Positions 1 through 5,609 of a stretch of 5,613 nt of DNA are shown in pieces (within the stretch, counting starts at the first letter, position 1; every line of letters begins with the position of its first letter). The position numbers and the translations under genes were made by a program. Where the stretch lies: assembly GCA_900551505.1 (NCBI GenBank), contig URWK01000096.1:1-5613 (forward strand), written 5' to 3'. A model generated the notes under the pieces. That model was not told where the DNA came from. It searched no databases and saw nothing but the letters and a program-made list of their open reading frames with translations. Source of the stretch: an uncultured Ruminococcus sp. (GTDB lineage Bacteria; Bacillota; Clostridia; Oscillospirales; Ruminococcaceae).

Positions 1-1068
1 GATTGAAGCGATGAAGTATGCGATGTACTTTGAAACGTCAACTTCATTGAACCATTCTCTCTTGAGGAGTTCTTCCGTTCTGTAAGTCAGATTTGTTCCG
101 AAAACGCCGTCAATATAGCCATCATTGTAAGCCTTGTCAAATTTTTCAAGACCATTGGTGAAGATAGCGTAAGTCGAGTAAGCGAAAATTCTCTTTGCCT
201 TTCTCTTTTTGAGTTCATAAGCAATGTCAAGCATTGATTCGCCTGAAGAAATAATGTCATCGGCAATGAAAACGTCCTTGCCTTCAACCGAATTCCCAAG
301 ATATTCATGTGCAACAATCGGATTTCTGCCGTTAATTATTCTTGAATAGTCACGTCTTTTGTAGAACATTCCCATTTCAACGCCGAGTACGGAAGCATAG
401 AACATATTTCTGTTCAAAGCTCCTTCATCAGGACTTACCACCATAAAGTTTTCCTTGGAAATGTCAAGGTCAGGGAATGCCTTGAAGATTGCCTTCAATA
501 CCTGATATGACGGCATAACGTTGTCGAAGCCCATAAGCGGTACTGCATTGTGTACTCTCGGGTCATGTGCATCAAATGTTACGATGTTTGAAACGCCCAT
601 TTGCTGAAGTTCCTGCAATGCACAAGCACAGTCAAGAGATTCTCTGTAATTTCTTCTATGCTGTCTTCCGCCGTAGAGAATCGGCATAATTACGTTGATT
701 CTGTGAGCCTTACCGGCAGCTGCCTGAATGATTCTTTTCAAATCCTGGTAATGGTCATCAGGCGACATTGAATTTTCGTTGCCAAACATTGTATACTTGC
801 AGTTGTAGTTGCCGACATCAACAATAATGAAAAGGTCATGACCTCTTACGGTTGACTTGATAAGACCCTTTCCGTCACCTGAAGAAAAACGTGGACACTG
901 AGCTTCGATAAGGAATGTATCGTAGTCGTATCCGCCTTTTCCTGCCCATTCAACAAGATACTGGTCAATCTTTTCACCGAGTTCAGTTGCCCCCTGCATT
1001 GCGATAATTCCGAGCGGTGCAACTCTTGTTTCAGAGTCAAAAAGAACATTAGCTGTATTTGCTATCAT
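1..1068 (-). CDS. prs: Ribose-phosphate pyrophosphokinase (PRPP synthetase), 3' end cut off by window edge
   Basis: Makes 5-phosphoribosyl-1-pyrophosphate from ribose 5-phosphate and ATP in the cytoplasm, feeding purine, pyrimidine, histidine, tryptophan and NAD synthesis. The frame is open from ATG 1066-1068 to the left edge: 356 residues with no stop. Visible family features, in order, are YGGRQHRR near residues 132-139 (equivalent of the YARQDRK nucleotide-binding stretch), FDAHD at 165-169 (equivalent of the metal-binding histidine region), VVSPDEGALNR, KRR at 237-239 (catalytic flexible loop position), and the PRPP loop ADDIISSGES around 269-278. The PRPP loop differs from the usual DDMIDTAGT, so this is the divergent, longer Prs type that I recall from Clostridia; probably only a few dozen C-terminal residues are missing. 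AAGGAA at 1081-1086 is the ribosome binding site. It is the second gene after ppa, 38 bases downstream with no terminator or clear promoter between them, so probably co-transcribed. Confidence 0.93.
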   Translation of the reverse strand, partial: MIANTANVLFDSETRVAPLGIIAMQGATELGEKIDQYLVEWAGKGGYDYDTFLIEAQCPRFSSGDGKGLIKSTVRGHDLFIIVDVGNYNCKYTMFGNENSMSPDDHYQDLKRIIQAAAGKAHRINVIMPILYGGRQHRRNYRESLDCACALQELQQMGVSNIVTFDAHDPRVHNAVPLMGFDNVMPSYQVLKAIFKAFPDLDISKENFMVVSPDEGALNRNMFYASVLGVEMGMFYKRRDYSRIINGRNPIVAHEYLGNSVEGKDVFIADDIISSGESMLDIAYELKKRKAKRIFAYSTYAIFTNGLEKFDKAYNDGYIDGVFGTNLTYRTEELLKREWFNEVDVSKYIAYFIASI

Positions 1069-1106
1069 AGTTTAAATTCTTTCCTTTCAAATTTATGTTA
1101 ATTTTA

Positions 1107-1640
1107 TTATTTGCAGAATTTTTCAATATAGCTTTCAATATCTTCGCTGATAATATTGATTGCTGTTTCGGCATTCTCAATTTCGTTAACTGCGGTAGTT
1201 TTGTTTTCGAGTTCCTTGTACACCTTGAAGAAGTGAATCATTTCATCAAAGATATGTTTCGGAAGTTCGTCAATGCTCTTATAACTATTATAAGTTGGGT
1301 CATTGAACGGAATAGCAATAATCTTGTCATCATACCTGCCATTGTCAATCATGTGAATAACGCCTATCGGGTAACATCTTACAAGTGTCATCGGGTAGAG
1401 TGTTTCTGAACAAAGCACCAGTACATCGAGCGGGTCGCCGTCATCGGCATAAGTCCTTGGGATAAGTCCGTAGTTTGCCGGATAATGCGTGGAAGTATAG
1501 AGTATTCTGTCAAGAACGATTAAGCCCGTTTCCTTGTCAAGCTCATATTTCAGCTTGCTTCCCTTTGAAATTTCGATTACAGCAATAAAGTCTGTCGGGG
1601 TAATGCGTTTTGGATTAATGTCATGCCAGATATTTCCCAT
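1107..1640 (-). CDS. ppa: Inorganic pyrophosphatase, family I (soluble)
   Basis: Hydrolyses pyrophosphate to two phosphates in the cytoplasm, pulling biosynthetic reactions forward. The 177-residue product has the usual length for a bacterial family I enzyme. The signature DGDPLD lies at residues 67-72. By comparison with the E. coli enzyme, the active-site set is complete: E23, K31, E33, R45, Y53, D67, D69, D72, D99, D104, K106, Y141 and K142. I chose ATG 1638-1640 because GAAAGGA (1650-1656) sits 9 bases upstream; an in-frame TTG at 1644-1646 would add two residues but lies only about 3 bases from that site. It is first gene of a unit with prs, which makes sense because PRPP-using transferases release pyrophosphate. 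Bacillus subtilis uses the unrelated family II enzyme, so family I here is a mild lineage clue. Nothing suggests loss of activity. Confidence 0.96.
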   Translation of the reverse strand: MGNIWHDINPKRITPTDFIAVIEISKGSKLKYELDKETGLIVLDRILYTSTHYPANYGLIPRTYADDGDPLDVLVLCSETLYPMTLVRCYPIGVIHMIDNGRYDDKIIAIPFNDPTYNSYKSIDELPKHIFDEMIHFFKVYKELENKTTAVNEIENAETAINIISEDIESYIEKFCK

Positions 1641-1649
1641 TTGCAAAAG

Positions 1650-1656
1650 TCCTTTC
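1650..1656 (-). promoter_or_regulatory. Ribosome binding site of ppa
   Basis: GAAAGGA on the minus strand, 9 bases before ATG 1640. The spacing supports this ATG over the upstream in-frame TTG at 1646. Confidence 0.75.
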
Positions 1657-1707
1657 AGTTTTTAGATTTTTCAAGTTTTATTTTTTCAGATAATAATCTT
1701 CAATATA

Positions 1708-1736
1708 AGTATAATGTTTATTTTTCGGTTTGTCAA
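1708..1736 (-). promoter_or_regulatory. Sigma-A promoter for ppa-prs
   Basis: The minus strand reads TTGACA (1731-1736), a 17-base spacer, then TATACT (1708-1713): a perfect -35 and a five-of-six -10 at ideal spacing. Transcription should start near 1701, giving a leader of about 60 bases before the ppa start. I see no operator or riboswitch-like structure in the leader. Confidence 0.82.
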
Positions 1737-1792
1737 TTATTATTATCCTTAAAAAAGCATGGGTATTTTATTTTTTTACATACATTTTACCT

Positions 1793-1831
1793 AAAAAAAT
1801 TCCCCTCACCTGCTTAGGCGAGAGGAATTTT
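1793..1831 (-). terminator. Rho-independent terminator of the dockerin gene
   Basis: Minus-strand RNA folds 1817-1827 onto 1800-1810, an 11-bp stem with two G-U wobbles and a six-base loop (1811-1816). The flanking A and U runs can extend the stem by about four pairs. It ends in seven U (1793-1799). It starts 18 bases past the dockerin stop codon and separates that gene from the ppa promoter. On the plus strand the stem has two A-C mismatches and only a four-T tail, so it acts mainly on the minus strand. Confidence 0.9.
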
Positions 1832-1848
1832 GAAAATGAGAGTATTAT

Positions 1849-2832
1849 TTAAGCTTTCAGGATAAGTGTTGCGAGCATAGCCATATCAGATGCATCAACT
1901 TTTCCGTCAAGGTTAATATCTGCGGTATTAGTGTCAATTTCTGTTGTGATTGCCGAGATGTACTTTGCAAGAACCATCAGGTCGGCAACATTTGTTTTGC
2001 CATCGCCGTTTATATCTGTGCCGTCAAGAGCCGAAACTGTTTCGCTTTCTTCAAAGTCAGGAGTTGTGTCAACTTTCATAATTCCCTGGAGTTTTGTTCT
2101 GAAATTCCCTGTTTCTTCTCCGAGTGCTATAATTTTTTTGGCTGCAAGCATTTCTTCCGCTGTGGAATATGCATGACTTTTCATAATTACTCCATTTTCA
2201 TTTTCTTTTTCTATAGTTGCGAAATCAAGCATATATTCCTTTTCTGTATCTGAATCCGATGAAACTTCGTCGATGCTTGCAAATTCAGGAACAGATGCAA
2301 AGTCTTCAATAACCGGAACATAATCACTGTCATTCGGAACATATATACTGATAGGAGTAAGATAAAGATACTGATAATATGTCGTATTCATAACATCTGC
2401 GGAATTGATATTGCCATTAAGGAGTAATTTTCTTGCAATAGATTTTGATAAATCTAATCTGCTTTCTACAAATTCATCGTGATATACAATGTCGATAGTA
2501 TGAACGCCATCTTCGTATGTAACGTCTTTTATCCAATCTTTGTATTCGGTATCAGCAAAATCATCTTTGGTAAGGACTGAACCATCGGCAGTAGTAAACT
2601 GAACGCCATAACTTTTAGTGCTTGTATCTGTAAATATCCCGCAATATCCCTTTGCGTTAATCTCTTCATCACATATGTATTGGAATATAACATTGTAGGG
2701 ATTACCGTTCAAATCCACATGTTCAAATGTTTTTTCCTGAATGATTTCATAGGCAGATGTAGCCATTGGTGCAACCGTTAAAGCTGTCATGCCGAGTGCG
2801 AGCAGTGAAGCACTTAATTTTTTAAATGTCAT
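1849..2832 (-). CDS. Secreted dockerin type I protein with unrecognised main region
   Basis: A 327-residue exported protein. Residues 1-27 form a signal peptide: basic MTFKK, hydrophobic LSASLLALGMTALTVAP, and likely cleavage after ATSA. Residues 271-327 are a type I dockerin of two F-hand calcium loops. The first has D273, N275, D277, N281, D284; the second has D305, N307, D309, D313, D316. These are the expected positions 1, 3, 5, 9 and 12, each followed by a hydrophobic helix. Such dockerins bind cohesins on a scaffoldin, so the protein is probably a cellulosome or cell-surface complex component. Residues 28-270 match no catalytic or carbohydrate-binding module I know. They contain two cysteines (C54, C64) that could form a disulfide and an acidic Ser/Asp linker near 188-199. 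ATG 2830-2832 is preferred over GTG 2839-2841, which lies inside the ribosome binding site. It is a single-gene unit with its own promoter and terminator. Confidence 0.92.
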   Translation of the reverse strand: MTFKKLSASLLALGMTALTVAPMATSAYEIIQEKTFEHVDLNGNPYNVIFQYICDEEINAKGYCGIFTDTSTKSYGVQFTTADGSVLTKDDFADTEYKDWIKDVTYEDGVHTIDIVYHDEFVESRLDLSKSIARKLLLNGNINSADVMNTTYYQYLYLTPISIYVPNDSDYVPVIEDFASVPEFASIDEVSSDSDTEKEYMLDFATIEKENENGVIMKSHAYSTAEEMLAAKKIIALGEETGNFRTKLQGIMKVDTTPDFEESETVSALDGTDINGDGKTNVADLMVLAKYISAITTEIDTNTADINLDGKVDASDMAMLATLILKA

Positions 2833-2836
2833 AACT

Positions 2837-2846
2837 ATCACCTTTT
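2837..2846 (-). promoter_or_regulatory. Ribosome binding site of the dockerin gene
   Basis: AAAAGGTGAT on the minus strand, close to the full anti-16S complement, ending just before the ATG at 2832 with eight bases between AGG and ATG. It contains the in-frame GTG at 2839-2841, which is why that upstream start is rejected. Confidence 0.75.
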
Positions 2847-2883
2847 CCTTTCCGAGAAATATTTTATCTTTAATTCCAAATTT

Positions 2884-2913
2884 ATTATATCACTATTTTT
2901 TTTATTTTGTCAA
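2884..2913 (-). promoter_or_regulatory. Sigma-A promoter of the dockerin gene
   Basis: Minus-strand TTGACA (2908-2913), an 18-base A-rich spacer ending in TGA, then TATAAT (2884-2889). Both hexamers are perfect consensus and the -10 carries a TGn extension. The start should lie near 2877, giving a leader of about 45 bases. This predicts strong, largely constitutive expression unless a regulator acts. The rest of the 2914-3050 gap holds only AT-rich sequence without a gene that I can see. Confidence 0.82.
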
Positions 2914-3050
2914 TGCATTTCAAAAACATTCATAAAATTTTTCTAAAAACAATTATTCATAGATTTCAAGCAGTATATTTTGCTTTCTATTATAGATATG
3001 TACGGTATAGCCGAAAATCTGACCTTATATTTATTAAACTTTTTGTTAAA

Positions 3051-3085
3051 TAAAAATGAACCCCCTGTCTATCAGGAGGTTCATA
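3051..3085 (-). terminator. Rho-independent terminator of the PBP5-like gene
   Basis: Minus-strand RNA pairs 3073-3084 with 3056-3067 in a 12-bp stem with one G-U wobble and a five-base loop (3068-3072), followed by AUUUUUA. It begins about 20 bases past the stop codon of the carboxypeptidase-like gene and isolates it from the dockerin gene. A six-T run also follows on the plus side, so it could work weakly in both directions. Confidence 0.86.
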
Positions 3086-3103
3086 ATTTTTTGCTGTTAA
3101 ATT

Positions 3104-4483
3104 TTATGATTTAGGTTCTTTGTTGATAGGCTTCTTTGACCTGCGTCTGTTAAGGTTGTATTCCCTGACTCTGACCACATAGAATACCACATAGAGAACT
3201 GCTCCCACTGTTCCGACAAGAACGGCTATCTTGAACCATTTCGACTTCGGAAAATCCTGAAGCACTGCCATGTTGTAGTTCACAAATGAACGTTCCACGT
3301 CAGAAGTCGCCACAAGGTTGACTGTGGTAAGTTCTTCACCGCCTACGCTGAGTGTCATTGTGCCGAGAATATCCCCCTTTTTAACAGGTGCGTAAATGTG
3401 TTCGTTGTATTTCGGAACTCTCTGGATAGTCGTTGTGTCCATCGTGTCAAGCCAAAGTGTAGAATAACTTGTTTCAGGCTTCACAAGAACATATCCGTTT
3501 CCGCTTGCATAGTCAACTTCAACTTCATCAATTTCCTTGTCGCCCTCAAGAAGTGTAGTATACTTTATATGTTCTGCCGCCCATGCGATAAGCTGTTTTG
3601 CATCTTCAAGGTGATAGAAATGGTTTCTTCCGTCAGGGTCTTTCATAGGAGCATTGAGCAGCACGAGCATGTAATTACTTCCGTTTTTCTTGTACTCCGT
3701 TACAAGGCATCTTCCTGACTGAGTTGAATTACCGGTTTTGATACCTTTCACGCCGTCATAATAATATTCCGAATCCGAATCCATCATTATGTTTGAGTGA
3801 GTAAGTTCATATGCCTGAGTATGTACATTTGTAGGCTGAACTTCGTAGGTCATAGCAGTTGCGATTTCCTCGAATCTCGGCAATGAAAGTGCGTATTCCG
3901 TAATCTTGGCAAGGTCTTCCGCTGTCGTATATTGAGTTTCTGCATAAAGTCCATGCGGATTTGTGAAATTCGTGTTAGTCGCTCCGATTTGTTTAGCCTT
4001 TTCATTCATCATATTTACAAATGTCGAAACGCTTCCGTTTCCGATTGTATAGGCGATTGCGGAAGCCGCTTCACAACCTGACTGCAACATCATTCCATAC
4101 ATCAGAGTAAGCATACTGAGTTCTTCACCCATATAGAAATCCGCTGTAGTTACATATATGTTCGGGTCGTTCTGTCTGTAAGTGTCAAAATCATTATAAA
4201 TTTCAGCCGGCATTGTCACCATCGTATTTTCAAGGTCTGAACAGTTCTCAAGGCAAAGAATAGCTGTCATAATATTGACCGTCTGAGCCGGCGACATAGG
4301 CGTGTCCGCATTTTTCTGAAATATAACCGTGTTTGTGTCAAGGTTTACAAGTATTCCCGCCTGACTGTTAAGTTCAAACGGCGGTGTAAACTGTATTGCA
4401 TCTACGGTCATGCACGCTAACATCAAAAGCACCGTTAGCAATGTCAGAAAAATTGTTATGGTTCTTTTTATTTTGTCCCTCAT
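3104..4483 (-). CDS. Membrane-anchored PBP5/DacF-family D-Ala-D-Ala carboxypeptidase homologue with replaced catalytic residues
   Basis: A 459-residue peptidase S11 family protein. Active members trim the terminal D-Ala from peptidoglycan stem peptides outside the membrane. Residues 1-29 are a signal peptide or anchor. The transpeptidase-like domain spans about 40-310, with family landmarks IMTA, NPHG and KTG (249-251). A PBP5-type C-terminal beta domain follows at about 310-395, then one membrane helix (about 418-438) and a basic 20-residue tail. The catalytic SxxK is replaced: the sequence reads PAQTVNIMTA, with Q67 for the Ser nucleophile and N70 for the Lys. SxN reads SGC (135-137). Only KTG remains, so I infer no carboxypeptidase activity and a possible binding or scaffolding role. 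The frame is intact throughout. ATG 4481-4483 is preferred because GGGAG lies about 11 bases upstream; ATG 4499-4501 is an alternative that adds six residues. It has its own promoter and terminator. Confidence 0.9.
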   Translation of the reverse strand: MRDKIKRTITIFLTLLTVLLMLACMTVDAIQFTPPFELNSQAGILVNLDTNTVIFQKNADTPMSPAQTVNIMTAILCLENCSDLENTMVTMPAEIYNDFDTYRQNDPNIYVTTADFYMGEELSMLTLMYGMMLQSGCEAASAIAYTIGNGSVSTFVNMMNEKAKQIGATNTNFTNPHGLYAETQYTTAEDLAKITEYALSLPRFEEIATAMTYEVQPTNVHTQAYELTHSNIMMDSDSEYYYDGVKGIKTGNSTQSGRCLVTEYKKNGSNYMLVLLNAPMKDPDGRNHFYHLEDAKQLIAWAAEHIKYTTLLEGDKEIDEVEVDYASGNGYVLVKPETSYSTLWLDTMDTTTIQRVPKYNEHIYAPVKKGDILGTMTLSVGGEELTTVNLVATSDVERSFVNYNMAVLQDFPKSKWFKIAVLVGTVGAVLYVVFYVVRVREYNLNRRRSKKPINKEPKS

Positions 4484-4573
4484 ATTTTCAAAATCTCCCA
4501 TCTCTCTTTTTATTTACAGTGAAAATTCAGGTTCTCTCTCCTTCTGAAAATAAATCAATACAACAATACTTAT

Positions 4574-4602
4574 ATTATATCAAATTTTCTGAGAATATGA
4601 AA
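4574..4602 (-). promoter_or_regulatory. Probable extended -10 promoter of the PBP5-like gene
   Basis: Minus-strand TGA-TATAAT, with TATAAT at 4574-4579 and the TG extension at 4581-4582. The best -35, TTTCAT (4597-4602) at 17 bases, matches only three of six positions, which is common for extended -10 promoters. The start would be near 4567, with a leader of about 85 bases. Confidence 0.55.
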
Positions 4603-4712
4603 GACTTTTTTAAAAAAATTCTTAAAAATCTTAGGTCATGGCGGAATACTTTTTCTCTGTGGAGGGAAATAATTTTGCTTGAATAAGGGCATTAAAAATT
4701 CAGGTTTTGCTG

Positions 4713-4741
4713 TTTACTATATGAGCTTTTTGTGTTAAAAT
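4713..4741 (+). promoter_or_regulatory. Probable promoter of the metallophosphoesterase gene
   Basis: TTTACT (4713-4718, four of six), a 17-base spacer, then TAAAAT (4736-4741, five of six) preceded by TGT, a TGn extension. The start should be near 4748, giving a short leader of about 28 bases. It is back to back with the promoter of the PBP5-like gene, about 130 bases away. Confidence 0.6.
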
Positions 4742-4759
4742 AACAATATAGATTTAAAT

Positions 4760-4768
4760 AAAGGTGGT
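4760..4768 (+). promoter_or_regulatory. Ribosome binding site that decides a TTG start
   Basis: AAAGGTGGT, seven bases before TTG 4776. The in-frame GTG at 4764-4766 lies inside this site and cannot be efficiently served by it. The TTG start also gives the N-terminus expected for the family (Met, then IYVTGDVHGD). Confidence 0.75.
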
Positions 4769-4775
4769 CATTGAA

Positions 4776-5468
4776 TTGATTTATGTTACTGGCGATGTTC
4801 ACGGAGATTTAAGCCGTTTCAAGAATAGTTCCCTTCGCCGTCTGCGTGATACCGATGTTGTACTTGTATGCGGAGATTTTGGGTTTATATGGGATGGGAG
4901 TCGCAAAGAAATGTCAAATTTAAAGAAGCTTTCTTCACTCCCATTTACAATAGCATTTGTGGACGGTTGTCATGAAAATTTTGACTTACTTGAACAATAT
5001 CCGATAGAAGAATGGAATGGTGGGAAAATTCACCGCATATCAGAAAATATTGTTCACATGATGCGTGGACAAGTCTTTTATATACAGGGAAAAAAAATTT
5101 TTACCTTTGGGGGCGGTCAGAGCCAGGATGCTGATATCAGAAGGGATGCTAATACTTGGTGGCAACATGAAATCCCATCTATTGCCGAAATTGCCGAGGG
5201 CGTAGAAAATCTCAGAAAATGTAATAACGAAGTGGATTACATAATTACACATGAACCACCGTTGGCAATTCACAACAGTTTTGATTTTGACTTTAATCTC
5301 AAACTTGAATTTCACACGTTCTTTGAAAGCATTTCGGAACGTTGCTGGTTTAGAACCTGGTATTTCGGGAAATTCCACACAAATAAATCCGTCATGCAAA
5401 AATATTGTGCCTTGTTTGATTACATTATCGCAATTGACACGGACGGAAGTTACGATGACGACATTTAA
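4776..5468 (+). CDS. Calcineurin-like metallophosphoesterase with altered second metal site
   Basis: A 230-residue cytoplasmic protein of the two-metal calcineurin-like phosphoesterase superfamily. Substrate unknown. Motif I is GDVHGD (D7, H9), motif II GDFG (D34), motif III GCHE (C65, H66, E67), motif IV ITHEPP (H159) and motif V GKFH (K199, H201). The remainder (ENFDLL, EEWNGGKIHRIS, MRGQ, FTFGGG, WWQHEIPS) closely resembles a family I know from Clostridia and their phages, in which motif III is GNHE and motif V is GHYH. By analogy with Mre11, the residues for metal 1 (D7, H9, D34, H201) are kept, whereas metal 2 loses its Asn and His ligands and keeps D34 and H159. Activity may be lost or altered. 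The start is TTG 4776-4778 with a strong ribosome binding site. It is a stand-alone gene, divergent from the PBP5-like gene. Length is normal and the frame intact. Confidence 0.88.
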   Translation: MIYVTGDVHGDLSRFKNSSLRRLRDTDVVLVCGDFGFIWDGSRKEMSNLKKLSSLPFTIAFVDGCHENFDLLEQYPIEEWNGGKIHRISENIVHMMRGQVFYIQGKKIFTFGGGQSQDADIRRDANTWWQHEIPSIAEIAEGVENLRKCNNEVDYIITHEPPLAIHNSFDFDFNLKLEFHTFFESISERCWFRTWYFGKFHTNKSVMQKYCALFDYIIAIDTDGSYDDDI

Positions 5469-5525
5469 TTTCTGTTAGCTGAAACTTCTGATAAAAATGT
5501 ATTCGCTCCGCTCATGCTATTTATT

Positions 5526-5537
5526 GGGGGGGGGGGG
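5526..5537. repeat. Run of 12 G in AT-rich intergenic DNA
   Basis: An uninterrupted 12-G homopolymer 57 bases past the metallophosphoesterase stop codon, in otherwise AT-rich DNA. A six-C run follows at 5566-5571 and could pair with it in RNA. It may be a slippage-prone tract or a sequencing and assembly artefact; its length should be treated as uncertain. Confidence 0.8.
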
Positions 5538-5555
5538 TTTTAATTTTATTTATTA

Positions 5556-5609
5556 ATATAAGGCACCCCCCAAACAAAAGGGTGGCTATATGAGATAATT
5601 TTTTTTTTT
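5556..5609 (+). terminator. Possible imperfect terminator of the metallophosphoesterase gene
   Basis: 5556-5568 pairs with 5580-5591 in an imperfect stem (one G-G mismatch and one bulged A) around an 11-base loop. An 11-T run (5599-5609) follows after a seven-base gap. The gap and imperfections make this weaker than the two minus-strand terminators, but it is the only candidate after this gene before the window ends. Confidence 0.45.

Noticed and set aside
1095..1409. Open plus-strand frame of 104 codons
   Set aside because: It lies wholly antisense to the well-supported ppa gene, has no ribosome binding site, and its protein resembles nothing; it is a shadow of the coding strand.
1623..1817. 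Open plus-strand frame of 64 codons across the ppa promoter region
   Set aside because: It overlaps the ppa start, promoter and the dockerin terminator, is rich in Phe, Leu and Lys as expected of translated AT-rich intergenic DNA, and has no clear ribosome binding site.
1931..2176. Open plus-strand frame of 81 codons antisense to the dockerin gene
   Set aside because: It mirrors the dockerin codons and lacks an initiation signal.
2966..2986. Weak inverted repeat AAGCA...TGCTT between the dockerin promoter and the upstream terminator
   Set aside because: Only five base pairs with an eight-base loop and no T run; not distinguishable from chance.
3398..3718. Open plus-strand frame of 106 codons antisense to the PBP5-like gene
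   Set aside because: No promoter or ribosome binding site, and a composition typical of an antisense shadow.
4454..4472. Possible lipoprotein signal (LMLAC) in the PBP5-like protein
   Set aside because: The residues before Cys are M-L-A instead of L-[ASTVI]-[GAS], and a normal signal cleavage after VDA plus the C-terminal membrane helix explain export and anchoring better.
4396..4686. Open plus-strand frame of 96 codons spanning the start of the PBP5-like gene
   Set aside because: It begins inside the opposite gene and runs through AT-rich promoter DNA; there is no ribosome binding site or recognisable protein.
5040..5399. Open minus-strand frame of 119 codons
   Set aside because: It is antisense to the metallophosphoesterase, which has strong motif support on the plus strand.
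5466..5515. Minus-strand ATG followed by about 16 codons to a TAA
   Set aside because: Too short, with no ribosome binding site, and the stop overlaps the converging gene end.
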